From assembly GCA_009363875.1 (NCBI GenBank), contig CM018694.1:25491415-25555414 (forward strand): a stretch of DNA of 64,000 nucleotides, in the 5' to 3' direction. The translations under genes were made by a program, and so were the position numbers. Below, in pieces: positions 12,230 to 22,314 of the stretch (position 1 is its first letter; every line of letters begins with the position of its first letter). Source of the stretch: Mikania micrantha (lineage: Eukaryota > Streptophyta > Magnoliopsida > Asterales > Asteraceae). The notes under the pieces are model-generated. The model was given only the letters and a program-made list of their open reading frames with translations, was not told where the DNA came from and ran no database searches.

Positions 12230-12796
12230 TGTAGGACCTCGGAAATAACAATTTTCCTCGAGTAGCGTGGAATCCTATTCGGGGGTTTTCCAATCAAAAT
12301 ATAGATGCCCCATAGTAATTCGATGATTAGGAATCAACGTTTTGATCGAAACCTAACACCACGGGTAGGAGAAGGAAGTTGGAATACAAGGGGCGGCTCT
12401 GAAACCTAGGTGACTTGACAGGGAATGTTTAGGAGTTAGAAATGTTCTTTTTTTGCAGGTATTTATAGCTACCTGCAAATCGTATGAATGTGTCACACGA
12501 ACCACCCGCTCACACTAACCACCATCCACGAATGAGCCTATCACACGAATGAATCGGCTTCCTGATTCATTCGCTAGACTGGACATTCGTTAGGTGTTCA
12601 TTCATACGAATGGTCCTTTTTGTTATACAAAGTCAATGTCAAACATGTTAAACATAAGAAAACAATAAAAAAATTCTTGATTTTATTAATCATATCAACT
12701 TTGGACAATCAAAATAGACTATTACATTGAGCAAGGGACACTATATGGATCAACACAAAATCTTGCAAATTTGGTATCAAATCGAAGCTCACAACA
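12230..12796 (-). repeat. 5' LTR of the copia element
   Basis: The boundary beside the PBS is firm: in plus orientation the LTR begins TGTAGGACCTCGG. The outer end is placed at GCTCACAACA (12796), which gives TGT...ACA termini and a 567-bp LTR; this end is inferred because the second LTR is outside the window. Repeated ATTCG motifs occur at 12480-12610. The next five bases (ttccc) would be the target duplication. Confidence 0.6.
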
Positions 12797-13307
12797 TTCC
12801 CCACTCGAAAGTACAAATGATCGGGATTGGAACTAGCTAAATCGAAGGTAATATGAGCTAAAATTTACGGGTTTGCTGGGTTTTAATTAGAACCGGCGAA
12901 CAAAACCTGGAATCTAAATTTCTACCATTAAACCACATCAAATATGTACGAAAATGAGTTTACCATGCCTGGATTTCATGTAAATCATGATCTGGATGGA
13001 TAGAGGATTGTGTCGACATAAACATCAACAGTATTGATGGATGACGGTGCTGCCCATGTTAATATCGATAAGCAGGTTTAGATTTTGAGCTTTGTCGAGA
13101 TTACCAGGATCGAAGGATGATAGAATCAACCATGGTTTGGTCAATACCGATAATATCGACCAGTCCAAGTGATTTGAAACATAAACCCATCAATATTGTT
13201 GTCGATATTGTTGAAACCATAGAAATTAAGAAGCTGTCAACACGCTGCCACTCAGCTTTCCTTCGATATTAGTAGTCTCGATGCCCCCATTTCAGCTCCA
13301 AGTCCAT
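12797..13307. other. Unassigned DNA between the copia and Athila elements
   Basis: No ORF, repeat family or RNA gene recognised. It contains several scattered AATATCGAT-like words (around 13060, 13150, 13200 and 13265). This is the only stretch not attributable to one of the four elements, and may be the older insertion site. Confidence 0.5.
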
Positions 13308-15003
13308 TGATGTGTTGGGAAACACATTTGTTTTTCTATTTGTTTTTGGTTATTTTCTATATAGTTTTATTCATTTTTGGAGTCCATTTAATCTGGTGCT
13401 TCACATTTCTGTAATTTGATGCTAGTAGATCATAAACATGAATTTTTGGCACAAAAGATGAAGAAAAAGAGATCCCGGTTGGAAGAGAACGGACCTGAAA
13501 ACATAGAAAGCCAAAAACTGGATTCTCGAAGTTGTCGCATATCGCGAAGGATTTGGGAAACTCTGTCGCGTAGCGCGACAGGTGGAAAAGGACCAAAATA
13601 CCCCTTTTAATGATTACGGGTTGACCCGACTATTTTGTCGGGTAGTGTGTTTCCTAATGTAGCCCGGAGGGTTTCTTGGTATTGTCGAGTAGCGCGACAG
13701 GGCTACAAAATCAGAAAAACGAGTTTAATGAATCAAAACGGCTAGAGGCTTGGGAATTAGGTTACAACACGACTTAGAGACGACTTTGGAGGTGACTAGA
13801 AGGCTGGAATAGGCAATCGAGGTCAAGAATCATCACCGAGAAGCCCGAGGATTTCAAATCGAAGGGTGTAATCCCACTTGGTTCTTATTCTTGTATTGTT
13901 TTCAATTCGTATGATGTTTGTTACTGGTTTTTATATTAGTTCTTGCGGTTTATTCAGTATGATTTGTGGCTAGAGCATTAACACTACCTAGGGTTTTATG
14001 ATTATGCATGTCTGATGTTTATAATGATTGATTGTGGAGCAAATGTTGGATTCTAATGACATAAAGATTAGGTTTTGATTCTTGGATGTGTATGAATGTT
14101 TGTTTTGTTTATTAGTTTGATTTATAAATTCCTCATGTGCTTTGACGAATGTCTTTCGTATAATAGGTACGTGTTAGATCAATTACTTCTTGTTTTTGAT
14201 TACTAAATGGGTTGCTAGACGTAGTGATTCTTAGGAATGTTAATTAGGTCATAAACGAAGTAAATGCTTAATCAAATTCAAACGCCGTGAGGTGAGAGTT
14301 TGTTAGTGTGTCTTGAATGTTTAGTAACTAGTTAAAGTCTTTGTGAAAAGACTAAGATTTGGTTAATTGAACATATTCTTGCATACTAAATCCAAGTTGA
14401 TTCTCCTTATTATCTCGTACATGTTTGTGTATTGAGACTTTCATTTATGTGAGGTAGATGGTTTTAGGATATGTCATTGATGGGTTGGTTAACTTGTGAG
14501 ATTAATTAACTTAAGCTGGTAATTAAAAGACTCGTAGACATCTAAGTTGAAATCTTTGAGAAAGGTTGAAGATACTCTAAATTTTTTATTGGTTAATAAT
14601 CAAATATCTCGGGTTCACAATAGTTCCATAATCAATCTAAATGGCATTGGACATGTTTAGAGTAAACCCTAGGTAGTCATCTCATTATTTGTGACTTCTT
14701 GTTTCATTTCTCTTACTTAGTCTTAATCCAGTTGTTAGGTTATCAATTTATTTTAATTAATTAGCAAAACTCCCATTTAAAACAATTCCTTTAATCAAGT
14801 AAATTTGTATAGATAAGTCCTTGAGTCTGTTTGCATTTTCTATAAAAGTCTGTGGGTTCGATATCCGGACTTTCTTTTCTTTACTATTTTTTATAGGTTC
14901 ACTTGCGTGTTAGTAGTTTAGTGTAGAGAGTCTAGAGTATTACTTAGTGTCTAGGATAGTTGTAGTTTTTATTATTTTTAAATAAACTACTTTGCACACA
15001 TCA
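13308..15003 (+). repeat. 5' LTR of the Athila element
   Basis: Starts TGATGTGT and ends ACACATCA, a perfect 8-bp terminal inverted repeat, six bases before the PBS. Length 1,696 bp. It contains three GTCGCG-type palindromes at 13534-13547, 13565-13579 and 13684-13698. No coding potential seen. The base pairs before it (tccat, 13303-13307) would be the target duplication; the partner is outside the window. Confidence 0.85.
13534..13698. repeat. GTCGCG palindromes in the Athila LTR
   Basis: GTCGCGTAGCGCGAC (13565-13579) has 6-bp arms and a TAG loop. A near copy lies at 13684-13698 and a weaker one (GTCGCATATCGCGA) at 13534. Related palindromes recur downstream of the Athila integrase at 45699-45790. 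Confidence 0.7.
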
Positions 15004-15009
15004 AGTTTT

Positions 15010-15025
15010 TGGCGCCGTTGCCGGG
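15010..15025 (+). other. Primer binding site, tRNA-Asp type
   Basis: TGGCGCCGTTGCCGGG is complementary to the 3' end of plant tRNA-Asp, the primer typical of Athila elements. It is separated from the LTR end by AGTTTT. Confidence 0.85.
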
Positions 15026-15166
15026 CACTTCTTAGTCGATTGTGCTTATTAAACTTGTGTCTTATCTGTGCATATTTGTTTTTAGTTTGCTTTCAGTTTT
15101 TAGTTTTGTTTTATTGTATTTATTTCTTGTTGATAAATTTTTATTTGTTTGCAGGTTTGGTAGTGT

Positions 15167-16437
15167 ATGCCACACTTATGCTCACACGGACCGCCACCTG
15201 AGCTTTCTTTACCTTCAAGGATCGATTCGCGGGACTTTTCTGAAGGTTCTACGAGCGAGGTAAGTGCTTCTACTCCCATTTGTGTAATTTTTTCTGAGCA
15301 CACACCACCGTCCTCTTCTGATTCTTCTCCTCATTTTAGTCCTCGTTCGCACTTTGTTCCACAAATGGCAAACCGTCGTACAGTTCATCAGCAGTACACC
15401 GTGGGTTTCACGGGACATAACAATCCCATCACTGTGCCAAACATTATGAATGAAAATTCGTGGCAGATTCCCTCGTACATCATGACAGCCATTAACAACT
15501 CTCAGTTTAATGGCCGGGATGATGAGGATGTTCCAGCACACATAGCTCACCTGACTCTCATCTGTTGTACATTTAATCTTCAAGGTGCCACTGAAGATGC
15601 CATTTTCTTGCAGCTATTTCCCTTTTCTCTTGCGGGTAGGGCAGCCACTTGGCTTGAATCGCATGCACCCAGATCTTTCACCATTTGGGGCAGTCTTAGG
15701 GATGCTTTCCTTGAGAAGTACTTTCCTCCTGCCAAGGTAGCCCGCCTTCATAATGAAATCTACTCTTTTCGTATGGCACCCGATGAGCCATATTACCTTG
15801 CTTGGGAGAGATTACAGAATTTGCTTACCAGATGCTCCCAACATGGTCACTCTAATTGCGCCCTTGTAGAGAAATTCTACAATGGTCTCACTTATGAGAT
15901 TCGGGATCATTTCAACACATCTGCGGGTGGTCATCTTATGGGTAAAAGGGATGTTGCTGAGTGCAATGACATGTTTGAGAGTTTTGCTCAGACTGAGTAT
16001 GAGCAGCGTTATGCTAATAGAATTTCCAATCCTATTCTAGTTCCTCTTCTTCCATGAGAGGAGTTCACCACGTTAATGTGGATAGTAGTGTGGCAGCTGC
16101 TCTCGAGGCCTCGTCGAGGGATGTGAAGGAGTTGAAGATGAAGGTAGATAGGTGTGAGATCTGTAGGGGTGGCCATGCCACATATGAGTGTATGATGGTC
16201 AACCAGGAGCAGGTTGACTATTTGGGGGTCAAGGTAGGGGTAGCACTAACCCTATCAATAACTCTTAAAATCAAAATTGGAGAAACCACCAGAACTTCAA
16301 TTGGCGTTCTTCCGGTCATCTCCCTGGTTTCAAATCTGGGTTACCTCATAACCAGGGGCAGGGTCATTCTTCGGTTAGTCATCCGAGTCATACACCGTGG
16401 GCGAGTAGTGGTGGTGGTGGTGCTGGTGGTGGCATGA
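15167..16437 (+). pseudogene. gag: Athila gag, frameshifted
   Basis: Open from 15167 to 16057. The start may instead be the ATG at 15365 (MANRRTVHQQ), after which the retrotransposon gag core follows (AATWLESHAPRSFTIWGSL, FLEKYFPPAKVARLHNEI, LVEKFYNGLTYEIRDHF). At 16054 the frame changes and a zinc-knuckle-like CEICRGGHATYEC lies at 16153-16191, one residue shorter than CX2CX4HX4C. That second frame then degenerates into basic and valine-rich sequence before a third frame opens at 16434. Three successive frames in 1.3 kb indicate at least two indels. The product would form the particle core. Confidence 0.75.
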
Positions 16438-18272
16438 GTAAGATTGAGGAGTTACTGACCCAGTTGGTTGCTAAGGATGTCAATACTCAGAAAACCCTTG
16501 TTGAGCATGACATCATTATGAAAAACCAACAATATGCTTTTCTTGATCTTCAAAGATCAGTTGGGGATATTGCTAAGCGTTTGGATGAGAGGGTCCCAGG
16601 CCAGTTTTCGGGCAGCACACAGCCTAATCCAAATGCTCATATAAAAGCAGTTACCACTAGGATTGGTCTAAGGGGTGAGAGAGTAGATCCACCGGTAGAG
16701 GTAAAGGAAGAGGAACCGGTGGATGAGGAGATTGAGATGGAGACTCCTAGAGGGGTGAACATCAGGCCAGTCCCAGCAAGTACAACACCGAGCAGCGAGT
16801 CTCCTGTAGTGGTACTGGTTGACGAGAAACCGGTTGAGGTTAGGCTGAGTCCTAAGATTGATCATTCACGACTTCCATACCCCGTTCGCTTAGCTCACCA
16901 AAAGCATGCTAAGGAGTATGGTCACTTTCTTGACATGTTTAAACAGTTGAAGATCAATCTTCCATTCATTGAGGCTCTTCAACATATGCCCAAGTATGCC
17001 AAATTCCTTAAGGATTTGTTGAAGAGCAAGGATTGGCTAGGGGAACTTTCTAATGTTCCATTGAGCGGGGGGTGTTCTGCGGTGACTCTAAAGAAGCTAC
17101 CGGAGAAGTTGACAGATCCGCGGATCTTTACTATCCCATCTCTGTTTGGTAGTGACACTCAGAGGCACGCGTTGGCAGATATCAATTTGATGCCCTATTC
17201 TTTATATGAAAAACTAGCACATGGTGATCTTCTACCTACGCGCATGACATTGTCCCTTGCTGACCGGACGGTCAAGTGTCCACGGGGTATTGTTGAGAAC
17301 TTGTTGGTGAAGGTGGACAAATTTGTAGTCCCCGTGGATTTCGTGATCCTTGAAATGGAGGCCGATGAGAGTGTACCTATCATTCTAGGCCGTCCTTTCT
17401 TGAGGACCGCTAAAGCCATTATCGATGTGTTTGATGGGAAGCTCACTCTTAGAGAGAGTGATGAGACTGTCACATTTGAGGTTGTGAAGTCCATGAGGCA
17501 TCCCAGTGATCAAGATGACTTTAGTGACACATGTCATTCAGTTTACATCATAAATACCTTCATGTCACACGTAGATAGGTGTCTTGAATACATGTGTTGG
17601 GCTGATTTGGTAGTTGAGAGGAGTGAGGACGAGTTTGAGAAAGTAGATGAGGGGGTGTCAGTGATTTCTAAGGTGCTAGAGATTGATGAGTTGAGGGAGG
17701 AGAGTAAGAAACCCTCTGTAGAGTCACCACCCGCCCTTAAGCTTAAGGTTTTACCCTCCAACTTAGAGTATGCATTTTTAGGAGATGATTCCACTCTACG
17801 TGTTGTCATTTCATCCATGTTGAGTGAGGAGGAGAAGAAGAGACTGTTATGTGTGTTGAGGTTGTATAAGAGTGCTATTGCTTTGAGACTCTCGGATATC
17901 CAAGACATTAGCCCTGCTTATTGCACACATAGGATACTCATGGAAGATGAGATAATCCGGTAGTCCAACCTCAGAGGCGTTTAAATCCTAACATGAAAGA
18001 GGTTGTGAAGAAGGAGGTGTTGAAGTTGATGGATGCAGGCTTGATTTATCCTATCTCGGATTCATCATGGGTGAGCCCCACTCAGGTCGTCCCTAAAAAG
18101 GGAGGGATGACAGTTATCACGAATGATAAAAATGAGCTCATTACTTCTCGCATGGTCACGGGGTAGCGACTTTGCATCGATTATAGGAAACTTCACGATG
18201 CCACCTGGAAGGATCACATTCCCCTTCCTTTCATTGACTAGATGTTGGAGCGGTTAACAGGCCAGCACTTCT
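16434..18272 (+). pseudogene. pol: Athila gag end, protease and N-terminal RT, interrupted
   Basis: Open 16434-17963 (509 aa): a coiled gag tail (residues ~1-75), a proline/glutamate-rich linker, then an aspartic protease domain (about residues 245-345) with INLMPYSLYEKL and VPIILGRPFLRTAKAIIDV. The motif before INLMPYS lacks the usual Gly-Ala-Ser after the catalytic Asp-x: the sequence passes from GCA-GAT straight to ATC at 17180/17181, consistent with an in-frame loss of about four codons. Near 17955 the frame shifts and RT starts (MKEVVKKEVLKLMDAGLIYP, VVPKKGGMTVI), with stops near 18165 and 18240. RT ends abruptly at 18272 where the family B solo LTR is inserted; it resumes at 43091. Confidence 0.8.
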
Positions 18273-19317
18273 TGTAATATCAGTGCCGGAAATATCACCG
18301 GAACAGTGATCTCAACAGTAGCATGAACAATAATCAGGTACAAACTTTACATATTTTAGTATATTTTATATTCATATCATATATCGTATGCATTACGTGT
18401 TATCAAACAACAAATTCTGAATCATTACAGAGAAACAAAACTCAGAAAACATGGTTCATCAGTCAGATAATTATCTGGCAATACAGAACCGTCATGTGAT
18501 TATCTGTTAGGATTTTATTATGTATAATCGTATGTGAGGCTTTACAGAACAAAACAACACGAATGTCGTTACGTGAATGCTAAATCGACGAATTATTCGT
18601 ATAGGTGACGATCTGTACAAATAAATATGAAGGTTTAACGTTCTAAATTATATCCGATAATTAGAAAACAATATTGAAAAGTAAAGTTATCGTCGTGTTC
18701 GTACGGGTGACGATTCGAACGAATACTCGTGACGACTGTACGATTCGATTTTAAACAGTAAATTTAATATTTTTGAAAATTTAAAATAAACAAAGGATAT
18801 TTAGTTAATTTATTAGGAATCACAACCTAGAATAATTTTACAAATCTTACCTTAAAACTGAGTCGTTTCGTTACGAAAACTACGAAGAACCGACGTTTTA
18901 CGCGTAACCGAACGAACCCAAACGAAACCGGGTATCTCTAACCCATTTAATATGGTCATTAAGACCACAACCACCTCACCTCTCTCCTCCATTTTTGTTT
19001 TTCTCTGTCTCTCTCTAAACTCTCTCTCTAGAATCTCTCTTTCTACCTTCTCTCTACAAGATTGCAGCCAATTCTCAACCATTTCAAGTGTTCTTGGTGT
19101 CAAAACGACCACCACATCACGTAAATCACGAAAGTACAAGGGATCTAAGCTTCATCCATCATTTTCGAAGTAAATCTCTAGTTATATTTCGGTTTTGTTT
19201 GGAACACGACATCCTTAGTTTATTGTTGTTCTAGTTGATCTAAACGTTTAAGAATATGAGGATAAACACCTGGAAACACTAGGAAGCTCTAGGTACTAAC
19301 CTGCGACAGGAGGAATT
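18273..19317 (+). repeat. Family B solo LTR, left part (1,045 bp)
   Basis: Begins TGTAATATCAGTGCCGG, matching the family B LTR start at 47161 (TGTAACATCAGTGCCGG). Similarity continues through the shared stop-start pattern of CGACGAATTATTCGTATAGG and a CTCTCT-rich tract near 19000. It is interrupted at 19318 by family A and resumes at 40008. The flanking Athila bases cttct (18268-18272) pair with gttct (43090-43094) as a slightly mutated target duplication. Only LTR sequence is present between these ends apart from the family A array, so it is a solo LTR. Confidence 0.85.
19313..19317. repeat. Target duplication gaatt, left copy (family A array)
   Basis: gaatt directly before the first family A LTR; identical to 40003-40007 directly after the last one. 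Exact match supports the array boundaries. Confidence 0.85.
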
Positions 19318-19370
19318 TGTGACAATCCGAATTTTTACACTAACCTTGTTAACGGGAGATGGTGATAATG

Positions 19371-19492
19371 TGGGCCCAACAGGACAAATGTAGGCCCAAC
19401 AGAGCCAATGTAGGCCCAATAGGCAAAAGGGAAGGCCCAGTAAGGCCCAATAAGGCCCAGGGAGGCCCAATGAGTTTAAGTTAGGCCCAATG
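19371..19492 (+). promoter_or_regulatory. GGCCCA (site II-like) cluster in family A LTR
   Basis: Eight GGCCCA words within about 120 bases, most as TAGGCCCAA or AAGGCCCA. In plants, TGGGCC/GGCCCA site II elements are bound by TCP-type factors in promoters active in dividing cells. Cluster conserved in the other two LTRs (28328-28449, 37242-37364). Regulatory role is inferred. Confidence 0.5.
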
Positions 19493-20857
19493 GTATTTAC
19501 AAGGTCTAATTGGGTTAACCTAGCCCAATAAGGTCCCAATTGGCTCAATTCGTGTCAAATTGGGAATTTGGTTTAGTTTTGTTAGCCGAAAAATTAAGGA
19601 AATCATAGGAGATTAAACTTTAAAAGTTTAGAATTAAACAAAATGGGTTTAGAAACATTAAAACATAAGTATCACACTTGTGATTACATAAAATTGGGAA
19701 TTTTGACCTTGGAAAGTCAAAATTTAGTCAAAATGGTTGGGAATTCGAAAATTCACCTTAAATCGGTTACAAGTAAGTGAATAAATCATCAAATTAATGG
19801 TCAATGATGATGATTAAACGATATTGTCAGTTATTGGAAGCTAAAGGTCTCGGATTAAAACTCCCATTATGTTTACAAGTGTAACCGTCCATGCTATGTA
19901 TACAAGTTATACAATTCGATCTAGATCACCCTAATTGAGACTACAGAACTCATCATCGGCCCCATTAGAACCTTGTGCACACAGCAATTCGAAGAAACAA
20001 GAGGGGGAGAAGAGAATTCGATCAAGCATTGGCCGAAGAACACCCAATAGTCGACTAACAGCAATTCGAAGTAAATTCAGGTAATTCTCGACACCTACAC
20101 CATCTAAAAGAGCCGACTAATGTTAATCCTAAATCAATTTCGGCTAATTACATTGAATTATTGCATTTCGGATTCTAGGGCTCATAGTAAAACGGTTTTG
20201 GGGATTTTTATACAGTCATGTTTAAGAATCAAATTAAATTATGTAGGTAATTTCAGAGAGGGCCGAATAAGGTTAATCCCATACCAATTGTAAATAATAG
20301 AACCGAATTGATAGACTTCGATTCTAGGGTTCATGATGCAAAGAGGTTTTGGGGGTTTCGGTTCAAATAAGTTGGATAATCAAATTAATTTACATGGTAA
20401 GTTTCAGAAGGCTTCGATTATGCTAGTTGGCATTTTAATTTCAGTTTAGAATGACGAATTGTTAATGATCAAGATCTAGGGCTTCTATGTCAAACGGTTT
20501 TAGGGATTTTGAGTTAATAGGGCTTGATATTAAAATTTAATCTATCAGAAGGTTTCGAAATATCATTTTTAATGAAAACTATATGAAGTAGGATTCTGTT
20601 GATCATCAATTCGACTGAATTGATGCGGGATTTAGAGAACTCGAGTTCGAACACTTGATTAATTGGTTGTAATGAATAATTGTTCAAATAAAAGCATCCT
20701 TAGGATCGGTTGGATGCTAGGAACAGAAACCCTAAGATTGTGGACTCGATCGGGTTCGAATTGAGGACCAATTTGGAGGTTTAAGCTTCGGCTATAGAAG
20801 AACAAAGGGAAACCAGCTCATGTAGGTTTAAAAGAATTAATTCCGGATGGTTATTGC

Positions 20858-20940
20858 GAAACCCTAGCGGGCTGAGATGGTAGATGCTGTGTGTTTGGTG
20901 TGGGGGGTCGCGGGTTCGAATCCGGGTTCCACCAGTTTTT
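20858..20940 (+). ncRNA. tRNA-like pol III unit in family A LTR, copy 1
   Basis: An A-box-like GGCTGAGATGG (20870-20880) is followed 33 bases later by an exact B box GGTTCGAATCC (20913-20923), then CCACCA and a TTTTT run (20936-20940), a pol III stop signal. The flanks allow a weak acceptor-like pairing (GAAACCC with GGGTTCC). Arms do not fold into a standard cloverleaf, so this is a tRNA-derived or SINE-like remnant, not a working tRNA. Confidence 0.45.
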
Positions 20941-21323
20941 GGGTTTTAACTTATTTTTAGTATTTTTGAAATATCTTCCACATACGAACTCCGATTCGAT
21001 CCGTTCAAGTTGCGTTGGAACCGTAACGAGAATACGAACGTGTTGAAATGATAAAATTCATATTTTAATCCAAACACGAAATCGCGTATAACTACGTTTA
21101 ATTAAATAAAATCAAATGTGATTTTATTTAAACGATTTCAATGACACGCGTACTTTCGTATGCACAATTTTAGCAAATCCAGCCTACGTGTGTTGACACG
21201 TATGTGATTTTAAGCACAAAACGATTATTCGAATAACAATAGGTTATTGTTTAAACACAGATTCTTCGTAGAAGGATTTCTTTCACGAGCTTTTAGTGTG
21301 TGATCATTCTGCTATCATCAAAG

Positions 21324-21822
21324 GTGCGTACACGGCCCCTTTCTTATTTTAAATTGTTTTGGGGGAGAAAACATGTGCAACAAACTATTTTAGATACATA
21401 TCACTTGCATGAGTTATCTGTTTACATTAAGTGACAATATATCAACTTGAAAGTCCTTACACACCTCGAACCGTTTAGTTTGCTGTAATGCAAAGCGTGG
21501 TAGTTGGAAATAGATCTATTAGGTTTGACAAACCTCACCTGGTAGATGGGATCTACGCAGGTGTTTAACTGACCAAACACATTTTACTATTGTTGTGATA
21601 GACAATAGTGGCAAGGCGAAAACATGCTATAGCATGGCAATTAGTCAGCTTCGGTGTCGAACACGTATGTAAATAGTTTATATGACTAGCTATCATGACT
21701 GTGCATTTGTGATTATGTTATCTACAACTTATTATTCAAACTGATGTTTTGAACACTATGATTATTTAAAACCTGTGTTATGCACCAACCTTTGTGTTGA
21801 CTTGATTTGCATGTTTTCTCAG
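21324..21822 (+). other. Predicted intron inside family A LTR, copy 1 (499 bp)
   Basis: Donor AAAG/GTGCGT at 21323/21324; acceptor TTTTCTCAG ending 21822, preceded by TGTGTTGACTTGATTTGCATG. The same acceptor context occurs in the unrelated-length family B LTR. Splicing would remove part of the leader before the PBS. Prediction only. Confidence 0.5.
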
Positions 21823-22134
21823 GACGCTAAGGCGCGCGTTACAGCTGGCATGGACTAGGAAGATAGAGTCTCATGCATTATAAACACTTTGAATTTGAAT
21901 TTGAACATTTGAATATTTAAGTACTTTGGTTTGTAATGTTTTACTTATCAACTGTTATTTGGTTTTGAAACGCTTCCGCAACTTTTTGTAAACTCTGAAT
22001 GTTATGTTTTAAAGACCAACGTATGTTTTGAAATTCATATAGAGGTCTTCGCTATGTCTAATGATCTGAGATCCTGGTTTGTCACGTTCCCAAACGGTAT
22101 GATTCCGTTAGTTGAAATTGGGGGTGTGAGAGAT

Positions 22135-22147
22135 TGGTATCAGAGCC
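22135..22147 (+). other. PBS, initiator tRNA-Met, family A unit 1
   Basis: TGGTATCAGAGCC, three bases after the LTR end. Perfect match to the common plant initiator-Met primer site. Confidence 0.95.
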
Positions 22148-22314
22148 ATTGGTTATAGCGAACTAGGTTTGCATTTGTAGGCCTAGACTATGACTGTTAG
22201 ACATTAGACACATCTGTTAATACGTATTGCTTAGAAATTACATATGACACTATGTAATTGACTTGTTTACGTATTCCATGGCACTGTACTTACATATGGT
22301 ATTATGTAACAGGC

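Larger units (their letters stand above)
1..12796 (-). mobile_element. Sirevirus-like Ty1/copia retrotransposon, decayed, 3' end outside window
   Basis: On the minus strand the order is LTR (12796-12230), PBS, leader, gag, protease/integrase/RT/RNase H, a 2.2-kb spacer, then an additional ORF that runs off the left edge. Integrase before RT is the Ty1/copia order. Large size, an initiator-Met PBS, an extra ORF after pol and polypurine runs between pol and that ORF are what is known of the Sirevirus (SIRE/Maximus) lineage. Gag and pol are broken by many stops and several frame changes, so the copy is old and not autonomous. The 3' LTR must lie left of position 1, so the matching target duplication cannot be checked. 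Confidence 0.85.
19318..22131 (+). repeat. Family A LTR, first copy (2,814 bp)
   Basis: Starts TGTGACAATCCG. It ends TGTGAGA where the third copy ends TGTGACA, so its terminal CA has become GA. From the left it contains a GGCCCA cluster, a tRNA-like unit and a predicted 499-bp intron. Near its 3' end lies a TATAAAC word (~21880). The antisense open frame over the GGCCCA cluster (19279-19548) is probably incidental. Confidence 0.9.

Noticed and set aside
13416..13610. A 64-aa frame in the Athila LTR
   Set aside because: Short, no motif, lies across the GTCGCG palindromes.
19279..19548. Antisense 89-aa frame over the GGCCCA cluster, repeated in the other family A LTRs
   Set aside because: Its composition (LGPYWA, LGLP) is simply the complement of repeated GGCCCA words; it has no motif and its ends differ between copies.
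20858..20934. A functional tRNA gene
   Set aside because: B box is exact, but the T-stem has mismatches and no anticodon arm forms; better described as tRNA-like.
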